This document shows positions 1 through 5,595 of a stretch of 6,503 nucleotides of DNA, in pieces. Position 1 is the first letter of the stretch. The number at the start of each line of letters is the position of its first letter. A model generated the notes under the pieces. That model was not told the DNA's origin, ran no database searches, and was given only the letters and a program-made list of their open reading frames with translations. Origin of the DNA: JABFRJ01 sp031365465 (GTDB lineage Bacteria > Pseudomonadota > Alphaproteobacteria > Rhizobiales > Hyphomicrobiaceae). The DNA is taken from NCBI GenBank assembly GCA_031365465.1, contig JANLYD010000059.1:1-6503 (forward strand). The letters are read 5' to 3'. The translations under genes were made by a program, and so were the position numbers.

Positions 1-1230
1 GCGGAGTTGATCCGGTTCGGGCCGGTCTTCGGCATCGTAGATCACGACGTAGTCGCCACGGGCGAGCGCGAGTGCGTAGTTGAGCGCGCGTGGTTTGGTG
101 CGCGGTTCGCCGTCCGGCACGACGACGACGCGCATGAAGGCGGGCAGGTCTGTTGCGAGCAGCGCCGACTTTGTGGCCGCATCGGAATCTTCGATGACGA
201 GCAGGCAATCGAGTTTCGTCGCGGGATAATCGAGGCGGCAGAGCGCTGCGACGAGGCTCGGCAGGACATCAGCTTCGTCGTAAAGCGCGACCATCACGGA
301 ATACACCGGCAGGTCGCGATCGGACGGCCTGTGGCCGCTGATGCGCGCGGGCGCACGCAGGAGGCCGGCGAGCGCGGCAACGCGCACGAGCAAGCCTCCG
401 AGAAAGGGCAAAGTGAGCACCACCGTCAGAATGGCCAGCGTACCGTGCAGGTTGGCAACTGCGGAGCCAACGACGAGCCCGATGCAAACGGCGAGGGCCA
501 GAGGCTGCCATTGCGGCCCCGCGCGTCCCGCCGAAAATCCGGGTCGGCGGCGCTTGAGACCTGTCGTGGCATTGCGAAGATTGTCGGCCGCGCTCGCTCG
601 CTCGAGAGACGCGCGAATGCAACGGCCGGAGGTCAAGACGACGGCTTGGCCCTCACGCCGTGCATCAGCGACGGCAGCGGCGACCTTGGCTGGTGGCTCA
701 TCCGTCGCGCACACGATGCGGACGGCGATCCCACGATGCCGGCCATCGTAGACCATGCCGTTCTGCTCGCTCGCCCGCTGCGGTGCGTCCCGCAGATCGA
801 TGTCGATGTCGTAACCTGCGGCTGGCACACCCAAGGCGCGGGCTAACGCTGACGTGTAGCGCTCAGGGGTAATGAAATCCGCCACGAAAAGTGCCGCAAG
901 CACGCTGACGCCGGAATGTTCGGCCTCGAAGTGCGCGTCCAGCAAGGCTTCGATGTCGGCTTGTGATTGAATGACGAACGCGTAGTCGTTCAGCCACGGC
1001 GTTTTTGCGAGCCGATCACGGAGCGTCGCCGACGCCTGAACTGCGGGAGATGCTCGATGCATGCCGGCAGCCGGGACAGGCGACAGCCCGTCGCCTGCAA
1101 AATTGCCCCCGCCACCCACTCGTATCCCCGCTGCATGATCCCCGACGATGACGTTAGGGGTGCGCTGGCTTGGATAGCAAACTCTTTCCGTCGTAGGCGC
1201 GATCGCATGAGCGGATAATTGCGCGGCCAT
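1..1230 (-). CDS. Membrane family 2 glycosyltransferase with GspE-N-like N-terminal domain (partial, runs off left edge)
   Basis: I found this gene by translating the reverse complement. The frame is open from an in-frame TGA at 1242-1240, through ATG at 1230, to the left edge, giving 410 residues and no stop. Residues about 72-140 resemble the N-terminal domain of type II secretion GspE ('AALFVADFITPERYTSALARALGVP'). Two membrane segments follow at about 243-259 and 264-290. The catalytic GT-A domain then starts at about 309 with 'YSVMVALYDEADVLPSLVAAL', followed by 'LLVIEDSD' (343-350), 'EPRTKPRALNYAL' and the metal/nucleotide-sugar motif DAED (399-402). Family members move a sugar from a nucleotide donor on the cytoplasmic face, often building exopolysaccharide. 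The acceptor-site motifs and C-terminal membrane helices lie outside the window, so the polymer is unknown. No strong ribosome binding site precedes 1230. The first 70 residues are low-complexity and uncertain, so a later start is possible. The family call is firm and the exact product is not. Confidence 0.88.
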   Translation of the reverse strand, partial: MAAQLSAHAIAPTTERVCYPSQRTPNVIVGDHAAGIRVGGGGNFAGDGLSPVPAAGMHRASPAVQASATLRDRLAKTPWLNDYAFVIQSQADIEALLDAHFEAEHSGVSVLAALFVADFITPERYTSALARALGVPAAGYDIDIDLRDAPQRASEQNGMVYDGRHRGIAVRIVCATDEPPAKVAAAVADARREGQAVVLTSGRCIRASLERASAADNLRNATTGLKRRRPGFSAGRAGPQWQPLALAVCIGLVVGSAVANLHGTLAILTVVLTLPFLGGLLVRVAALAGLLRAPARISGHRPSDRDLPVYSVMVALYDEADVLPSLVAALCRLDYPATKLDCLLVIEDSDAATKSALLATDLPAFMRVVVVPDGEPRTKPRALNYALALARGDYVVIYDAEDRPEPDQLR

Positions 1231-1363
1231 CCACGGCAGTCACAAATCCGAACCACGTCGTGACCGCAGAGCCACAGGTCTGTTGCGGTGTGAGCGGAAC
1301 GCCTCGATAGTAGGGGTGGGATCGGCGATGGTCCCACGCATCATTCGCCCCAAAGGTCATCGA
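1231..1363. promoter_or_regulatory. Divergent intergenic region between the glycosyltransferase and TRAP genes
   Basis: These 133 bp separate two divergently transcribed genes and must hold the start signals for both unless either is read from further away. On the plus strand TTGCGG (1283-1288), 17 bp, then GATAGT (1306-1311) is a weak sigma-70-like pair. It would start transcription near 1318, inside the inverted repeat at 1316-1337. I see no convincing -35/-10 pair for the minus-strand gene. The regulatory role is inferred from gene orientation. The box assignment is weak, because three of six -35 bases and four of six -10 bases match the consensus. Confidence 0.4.
1316..1337 (+). repeat. 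Inverted repeat / RNA hairpin in the TRAP leader
   Basis: GTGGGA (1316-1321) and TCCCAC (1332-1337) are perfect inverted copies. In RNA the stem can extend inwards by U-G, C-G and G-U pairs to nine pairs closed around GCGA (1325-1328), which fits the GNRA tetraloop pattern. The repeat lies 26 nt before the chosen dctQ start and no U-run follows, so it is not an intrinsic terminator. It could be an operator, a leader hairpin or chance. The structure was read by eye and its function is unknown. Confidence 0.4.
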
Positions 1364-1909
1364 ATGTCTGAACCACCCACTCCGGCAGCCGCAACCGGCG
1401 CTAAAAACGCGATGGACAAATTCATCGACGGGATCGAGTTGATCGCCGCAATTTTTGTCGGCATCGTCGCGGCCGACATTTTCATTTCGGTGCTCCTCCG
1501 CGCGTGCTGTCGCATCCAAATTCCGGATGCCTATGATTTCGGCCGCCTGCTGCTGGGTATTCTCATCTTCTGGGGGATCGCAGCAACGAGCTATCGCGGC
1601 GCGCACATCTCGGTGGATCTGCTGTGGTCGGCGGTAGGAAAACGCTGGCGGCGGATCATCGACGTATTCGCGACGCTGGTGCTGCTGTTGGTCGTCGGCG
1701 TGCAGACGCGGATGCTGTTCGACAAAGTGTGGACGACCTACCTCGACAACGTGCTGACATTCGACCTGCATCTTCCGACCTGGCCGTTTTTCGCCGTCGC
1801 CTGGCTGGGCGACGTTTCCGCGGTGATTCTCATCGCGATCCGGACGTGGCGGCTCATTTTCAATCCCGAGAAAATGGATGCGGATCACGCCGATGCTGTC
1901 GCCGAGTAA
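1364..1909 (+). CDS. dctQ: TRAP transporter small permease subunit (DctQ family)
   Basis: This is a 181-residue inner-membrane protein with four predicted membrane segments, at about 24-45, 60-78, 99-118 and 141-163, the expected DctQ topology and size. Family features include 'RLLLGILIFWGIAATSYRGAHISVDLL' (61-87), where the loop after the second helix carries the typical G-A-H-I-x-V-D pattern, and 'LPTWPFFAVAWLG' before the last helix. DctQ pairs with the large permease DctM and, with a periplasmic binding protein, forms a sodium-coupled importer of organic acids or related solutes. I chose ATG 1364 because AAAGG (1352-1356) sits 7 nt before it and the protein then begins with a short hydrophilic tail. 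In-frame ATG 1328 and TTG 1283 would add 12 or 27 residues. ATG 1328 lies at the loop of the hairpin at 1316-1337, which makes it less attractive. The dctM gene follows after 47 bp. The substrate cannot be told from this subunit. Confidence 0.87.
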   Translation: MSEPPTPAAATGAKNAMDKFIDGIELIAAIFVGIVAADIFISVLLRACCRIQIPDAYDFGRLLLGILIFWGIAATSYRGAHISVDLLWSAVGKRWRRIIDVFATLVLLLVVGVQTRMLFDKVWTTYLDNVLTFDLHLPTWPFFAVAWLGDVSAVILIAIRTWRLIFNPEKMDADHADAVAE

Positions 1910-1956
1910 GCCTTGCGCTGTCAATTTACGCAGTACGGATCGACCCCGGATTTCCC

Positions 1957-3255
1957 ATGACCACTGACAGCGTTGCTATTTTGGGATTCGTGGCGCTGTT
2001 CGTGCTGATGCTGTTGCGTGTGCCAGTCGGCATGGCGATGGGCTTGGTGGGCGTGTGCGGCTTCGGCGTGTTGAACGGTTGGACGCCGGCGCTGAAGCTG
2101 ATCGGGCAAAGCTCGATGCGCACCGTCACCGACTATCAGTTCGGCGTCATCCCGATGTTCTTGCTGATGGGCGCGTTCGTGACGTCGTCGGGCATGAGCC
2201 GCGAATTGTTTCGCGCAGCGCACGCGATGATGGGGCATTTGCGTGGCGGATTGGGCTTCGCAACCATTCTCGCCTGCGGAGGCTTCGCGGCAATCTCGGG
2301 ATCATCGGTGGCAACCGCCGCCACCTTCTCTACCGTCGCGTACCCGGAAATGCGACGGCACAACTATCCGCAAAGTTTCGCGACCGGGGTGATCGCGGCG
2401 GGCGGCACGTTGGGAGCCATGTTTCCGCCGTCGACGGTGCTGGCAGTATACGGCGTCATCACAGAACAAGACATCGGCAAGCTGTTTATTGCCGGCATTG
2501 TCCCGGGCCTGCTCGCGGTCACCATGTATCTCATCACGATCATGCTGATCGGCTACTCCAGGCCGGATTTTCTACCCTCCGGCATCAAGGCGACCTGGAG
2601 CGAACGCGCGACGGCGATCAAGGATGTGTGGGCGCCTCTGCTGCTGTTCGTGTTCGTGATCGGCGGCCTCTACGGCGGTTTCTTCACCCCGACGGAAGCC
2701 GGCGGCGTCGGCGCAGGCGGCGCGTTTCTGATCGGCGTGGCGCGCGGACGGCTCGGCCGCGTCGAAATTCGCCACTCGTTGTTGCAGGCGACACGCACGG
2801 CCGCAGCCGTGTTCACCGTGCTCATCGGCGCACTCATTTTCGGCTACTTCCTCACCATCACCCCGGTGCCGCAGAAGCTGACCGAGTTCCTCGTCGGACT
2901 AGGCCTCGGCTCCTACGGCGTGCTGGCGCTGATCATGGTGATGTATCTGATCCTCGGCTGCCTAATGGACGCCATGGCCATGGTGATCCTGACGGTCCCG
3001 ATCGTATTTCCCGTCATCAAGGCGCTCGGCTTCGATCCCATCTGGTTCGGTGTCATCATCGTGATGACCGTCGAACTCGGCCTCATCCACCCGCCGGTCG
3101 GCATGATCGTATTCGTGATCAAAAGCGTGGTCGACGACGTGAAGTTCTCGACCATTTTCCGTGGCGTGATCCCCTTCATCATCACCGATTTCATACGCCT
3201 GCTGATCTTGATCGCATTCCCCGCGCTGGCGACGTGGTTGCCGAGCCGGATGTAG
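1957..3255 (+). CDS. dctM: TRAP transporter large permease subunit (DctM family)
   Basis: This 432-residue polytopic membrane protein matches the usual DctM length and is the ion- and substrate-translocating subunit of a TRAP importer. Signatures along the chain are 'RVPVGMAMG' (21-29), 'GVIPMFLLMGAFVTSSGM' (63-80), 'ACGGFAAISGSSVATAA' (106-122), 'AAGGTLGAMFPPS' (147-159), 'YGVITEQDIGKLFIAGIVPG' (165-184), 'TPTEAGGVGA' (244-253) and 'GCLMDAMAM' (334-342). A final 'ELGLIHPPVGM' follows. The two scaffold/transport halves, with GSS (115-117) and PPS (157-159) in the first, look intact. ATG 1957 gives the normal N-terminus. Only GGA (1948-1950) serves as a weak ribosome binding site, so translation may be coupled to dctQ, which ends 47 bp upstream. 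The same frame is open back to 1624, but those 111 codons overlap dctQ and are not protein-like. Family confidence is very high. The substrate is unknown because no binding-protein gene is nearby. Confidence 0.95.
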   Translation: MTTDSVAILGFVALFVLMLLRVPVGMAMGLVGVCGFGVLNGWTPALKLIGQSSMRTVTDYQFGVIPMFLLMGAFVTSSGMSRELFRAAHAMMGHLRGGLGFATILACGGFAAISGSSVATAATFSTVAYPEMRRHNYPQSFATGVIAAGGTLGAMFPPSTVLAVYGVITEQDIGKLFIAGIVPGLLAVTMYLITIMLIGYSRPDFLPSGIKATWSERATAIKDVWAPLLLFVFVIGGLYGGFFTPTEAGGVGAGGAFLIGVARGRLGRVEIRHSLLQATRTAAAVFTVLIGALIFGYFLTITPVPQKLTEFLVGLGLGSYGVLALIMVMYLILGCLMDAMAMVILTVPIVFPVIKALGFDPIWFGVIIVMTVELGLIHPPVGMIVFVIKSVVDDVKFSTIFRGVIPFIITDFIRLLILIAFPALATWLPSRM

Positions 3256-3270
3256 GCAGGCAAACTGAAC

Positions 3271-3283
3271 GGCCGAGGCGGCC
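3271..3283. repeat. Short palindrome between dctM and the small downstream gene
   Basis: GGCCG (3271-3275) and CGGCC (3279-3283) are perfect inverted copies around AGG. They lie in the 46-bp gap between the dctM stop and the ATG at 3302. No T-run follows, so it does not look like an intrinsic terminator and probably does not isolate the small gene from the TRAP transcript. A five-pair stem is short enough to be chance in GC-rich DNA. Confidence 0.25.
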
Positions 3284-3301
3284 ACAGATGGAGACGACAT
3301 C

Positions 3302-3550
3302 ATGCAGTTTTCCACATCGTCGCTCGATCCGCTCATTCTCGATCTTTTGGAATGGTGCGCCCGCGAACCCCGCGCCTACGTCGACGTCATCGACGCGTGG
3401 CGTACGTCATGCCCGCGCCTCACCGTTTGGGAAGATGCCACCGAACGCGGCCTGCTCACTCGCACGACCGGCCCTGCGAACACGCCCTACGTCGCCGTCA
3501 CTGCTGAAGGCTTTGCCTTCCTGGCGGCGCACGGCCGTCGGGCGGCCTGA
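3302..3550 (+). CDS. Small conserved-looking protein of unknown function, possibly winged-helix fold
   Basis: This gene encodes an 82-residue soluble protein with no signal peptide, membrane helix or cysteine pair. GGAG (3290-3293) lies 8 nt before ATG 3302, a good ribosome binding site. The segment 'LILDLLEWCAREPRAYVDVIDAWRTSCPRLTVWEDATERGLL' (about 11-52) reads as three amphipathic helices, and the next stretch to 'YVAVTAEGFAFLAAHGR' looks like a beta wing followed by a last helix. That is the layout of small winged-helix proteins in which 'VTAEG..FL' closes the fold. I recall similar 'DAWRTSCPRL' proteins annotated as hypothetical in Hyphomicrobiales, which is a recollection and not a search. 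It follows dctM by 46 bp on the same strand, so co-transcription is possible, and it converges with gph, whose stop is 11 bp away. No function can be assigned. DNA binding is only a fold-based guess. Confidence 0.75.
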   Translation: MQFSTSSLDPLILDLLEWCAREPRAYVDVIDAWRTSCPRLTVWEDATERGLLTRTTGPANTPYVAVTAEGFAFLAAHGRRAA

Positions 3551-3561
3551 AAGCGGCGCTT

Positions 3562-4242
3562 CTAAATCGTTTTCGTCATCACCTTCGTCAACGCCGCCAT
3601 CACCTCGTCCAGATGATCGACGATGGCGTCGGGCCGCAGGTCCGCGATCGGCGTCGTCGAATACCCGAAGCTCGTGAGAATGATCGGCACGCCCGCAGAC
3701 CGCGCGGCACCGAGGTCGGCCTTGCTGTCGCCGATCATCACCGCATCGCGCACGCTGACGCCGACCGGGTCGATGCAGGCGTGAATCATATCGGGAAACG
3801 GCTTGCGCGGACGATCGTCACGCGCGCCGACGATGACGTCGAGCAGATCGGAAATCCCGAGTGCCTTTGCGGCGATCTTCGCCACCGGTTCGGCCTTGTT
3901 GGTGCACAGCGCCGTTTTGACGCCACGCGCGCGCAACGCTGTCAGCAACTCACGCGCGCCGGGATACAGACCATTCCCCTCGGCCGACACCTCCGCGTAC
4001 TTCGCAAAAAAGCGCTCCATCACCAATGCGCGCTTCTCGTCTGACAACGCCACACCCGCCGCAGCGGCCGCTCGATTGATCGCGACGACAGCCCCTTCGC
4101 CGACGAGGCGATGCACGTCGTGCGCGGTGAACGGCGGCGTGCCCATCACTTCAAAGCCGGCATTGATGGCGCGCGCGATATCGGCGGCGCTGTCGACGAG
4201 CGTGCCGTCGAGATCGAACACGACGGCTTTGGGAAAGAACAT
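3562..4242 (-). CDS. gph: HAD-family phosphoglycolate phosphatase
   Basis: This 226-residue cytoplasmic HAD hydrolase probably converts 2-phosphoglycolate to glycolate and phosphate, clearing a toxic product of DNA end repair or RuBisCO oxygenation. All four HAD motifs are present: 'VVFDLDGTLVDS' (7-18) with nucleophile D10 and acid/base D12, T114 in 'LCTNKAE', K147 in 'RKPFPDM', and 'GDSKADLGAARSAG' (171-184) with metal ligands D172 and D176. The helical cap after motif I ('ARAINAGFEVMG...VHRLVGEGA') is the Gph-type C1 cap. Length is normal for Gph. I chose ATG 4242 because motif I then falls at the usual distance. The frame is open upstream to 4401, but those 53 codons overlap the pgk 3' end and are arginine/serine-rich. 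AGAAAG just upstream is a weak ribosome binding site. It lies 49 bp downstream of pgk on the same strand, probably in one transcript. Related sugar-phosphate phosphatases (for example MupP-like or phosphonatase-like) cannot be fully excluded by eye. Confidence 0.85.
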   Translation of the reverse strand: MFFPKAVVFDLDGTLVDSAADIARAINAGFEVMGTPPFTAHDVHRLVGEGAVVAINRAAAAAGVALSDEKRALVMERFFAKYAEVSAEGNGLYPGARELLTALRARGVKTALCTNKAEPVAKIAAKALGISDLLDVIVGARDDRPRKPFPDMIHACIDPVGVSVRDAVMIGDSKADLGAARSAGVPIILTSFGYSTTPIADLRPDAIVDHLDEVMAALTKVMTKTI

Positions 4243-4291
4243 TGGTGGCTTTCTGAGACTGGTGCGTGACGATGGCGTGGCGAGGCTCGAG

Positions 4292-5488
4292 CTAACGAGC
4301 CAGCGCGGCGACACCAGGAAGTTCGCGACCCTCGAGCCATTCGAGAAACGCCCCGCCCGCCGTTGAGACATAGGTGAAACTCGCGGTCGCATCGGCTGCA
4401 TTCAAAGCCGCAACCGTATCGCCGCCGCCAGCCACAGACACCAGCTTGCCCGCCTTCGTCATGTCGGCTGCAGCTTTCGCCAACGCAAACGTACCCGCAC
4501 CGAACGGTTCGATCTCGAACGCGCCGAGCGGGCCATTCCACAGCAGGGTTTTGCATCCCGCTAGAACCTGCATCAGATGCTGAACCGACCGCGGTCCCAC
4601 ATCGAGTATCATCGCATCCGCCGGACACGCCTTGATGTCGACGACGCTTGCAGCGGCACCCGCCTTGAACTCGCGCGCCACCACACCGTCGACCGGCAGC
4701 ACGATCTCGCAGCCCTTCGATTGCGCCGCCGCCATGATCTCGCGCGCCGTCTTGTGAAAGTCGGGCTCCGACAGCGACTTGCCGACCGCGATCCCCTGCG
4801 CCTGCAAAAACGTATTCGCCATGCCGCCGCCGATAATCAGCTTGTCGACCTTGTCCATCAGATGCATCAGCACGGGGATTTTCGTCGACACTTTGGCGCC
4901 ACCCACGACAGCCGCCGTCGGCCGCTCGGGCTTGTCGAGTGCGGCCCGCAGCGCCCCGATTTCTTCCATCATCAGCGGCCCTGCATACGACGGCAACAGA
5001 TGCGTGATGCCTTCGGTCGAGGCATGCGCACGATGCGCGCACGAGAACGCGTCGTTGACATAGACGTCGCCGAGCTTGGCGAGCTGTTTTGCAAAATCGC
5101 CGTCGTTCTTTTCCTCGCCCTTGTGGAAGCGCAGATTTTCCAGCAGCGCGATATCGCCAGGCTTCATCGCCGATACGACGGCCTCTGCATCAGCACCGAT
5201 GCAGTCGGTGCCGAACGCCACCGGCTTGCCGAGACTTTTAGCCATCGCCTCCGCGATCGGCTTCAGCGACAGACTGACATCGACACCCTTGGGACGGCCG
5301 AAGTGCGACAACACGATCACCTTCGCACCGCGCTCGGCAAGTGCGCGCAAACCCGGCAACACGCGTTCGAGCCGGGTTGCATCGCTAACCTTGCCGTCAG
5401 CCACGGGCACGTTGAGATCGCAGCGCACGAGGACGCGCTTGTTTGTGACATCGAGCGCTTTGGTCGTCTTGAGTTTGTCGAGGTTCAT
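4292..5488 (-). CDS. pgk: Phosphoglycerate kinase
   Basis: This 398-residue enzyme catalyses reversible phosphate transfer between 1,3-bisphosphoglycerate and ADP, giving 3-phosphoglycerate and ATP, in glycolysis, gluconeogenesis and, if present, the Calvin cycle. N-domain substrate-binding elements are 'VRCDLNVPV' (21-29, with D24 and N26), R39, 'LSHFGRPKG' (60-68, H62 and R65), 'LENLRFHKGEEKND' (116-129, R120) and 'VNDAFSCAHRAHAS' (144-157, R153). C-domain nucleotide elements are 'VVGGAKVSTK' (194-203, K199 and K203), 'GGGMANTF' (220-227), 'WNGPLGAFE' (317-325) and 'AGGGDT' (353-358). Length is normal and every expected motif is intact. I chose ATG 5488 because the protein then starts 'MNLDKLKTTKALDVTNKRVLVR', typical for alphaproteobacteria. 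GGAA about 8 nt upstream is a modest ribosome binding site. An ATG at 5527 would add 13 unrelated-looking residues. The usual neighbour gap is absent. A DUF1116 gene lies upstream and gph downstream. Confidence 0.98.
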   Translation of the reverse strand: MNLDKLKTTKALDVTNKRVLVRCDLNVPVADGKVSDATRLERVLPGLRALAERGAKVIVLSHFGRPKGVDVSLSLKPIAEAMAKSLGKPVAFGTDCIGADAEAVVSAMKPGDIALLENLRFHKGEEKNDGDFAKQLAKLGDVYVNDAFSCAHRAHASTEGITHLLPSYAGPLMMEEIGALRAALDKPERPTAAVVGGAKVSTKIPVLMHLMDKVDKLIIGGGMANTFLQAQGIAVGKSLSEPDFHKTAREIMAAAQSKGCEIVLPVDGVVAREFKAGAAASVVDIKACPADAMILDVGPRSVQHLMQVLAGCKTLLWNGPLGAFEIEPFGAGTFALAKAAADMTKAGKLVSVAGGGDTVAALNAADATASFTYVSTAGGAFLEWLEGRELPGVAALAR

Positions 5489-5595
5489 GTGAGCGATTCC
5501 GGCAAGCTGAGTGACGCGAGCATTCAATGGCTCGCTTTAGCCTCAAGCCCGCAGAACGGCAAGGCGCGCAGCATTGACCAGACGACAGCCACGAC
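5489..5595 (-). promoter_or_regulatory. Leader region between the DUF1116 gene and pgk
   Basis: This 107-bp gap precedes pgk on the minus strand. Read in that direction it has TTGCCG (5562-5557), 17 bp, then TAAAGC (5539-5534), a weak sigma-70-like pair with four of six and three of six consensus bases. It would start transcription near 5527, inside the inverted repeat at 5516-5535. The gap is long enough to give pgk its own promoter, which a housekeeping gene would be expected to have. No T-rich intrinsic terminator for the upstream gene is visible, so readthrough from DUF1116 cannot be excluded. The promoter call is inference. Confidence 0.3.
5516..5535. repeat. Inverted repeat upstream of pgk
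   Basis: GCGAGC (5516-5521) and GCTCGC (5530-5535) form a perfect six-base inverted repeat around an 8-base spacer. In the direction of pgk no U-run follows the second arm, so it is not an ordinary intrinsic terminator for the DUF1116 gene. On the plus strand only TTT follows. It overlaps the start site implied by the weak promoter boxes and could be a regulator site or a leader hairpin. Chance remains possible. Confidence 0.35.

Noticed and set aside
7..846. 279-codon plus-strand open frame
   Set aside because: It is antisense to the glycosyltransferase and its translation is rich in R, H, D and E with no domain sense. It is a by-product of GC-rich codons on the opposite strand.
1199..1206. 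GCGATCGC octamer (HIP1-like)
   Set aside because: It is a single copy within coding sequence. The motif is meaningful only when highly repeated, as in cyanobacteria.
1154..1924. 256-codon minus-strand open frame opposite dctQ
   Set aside because: Its translation is full of H, Q, R and D with no membrane or domain pattern, while the plus strand encodes a clear DctQ protein.
1624..1956. Upstream extension of the dctM frame that would overlap dctQ
   Set aside because: The 111 extra codons encode arginine-rich noise, and DctM homologues begin near 'MTTDSVAILGF'. This is not a real DctQ-DctM fusion.
3551..3561. AAGC-GGC-GCTT in the convergent gap as a bidirectional terminator
   Set aside because: A four-pair stem without flanking T-runs is too weak to call.
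2055..3677. 540-codon plus-strand open frame overlapping dctM, the small gene and the end of gph
   Set aside because: It is extremely rich in R, H and D and runs through three unrelated genes. It is a shadow frame.
4285..4300. GCTCG-N6-CGAGC inverted repeat across the pgk stop codon as a terminator
   Set aside because: The arms are only five bases, there is no U-run in the direction of transcription, and part of it is coding. It does not support termination between pgk and gph.
4243..4401. N-terminal extension of gph to position 4401
   Set aside because: The extra 53 residues overlap pgk coding sequence, look random, and push the HAD motif I far from the N-terminus.
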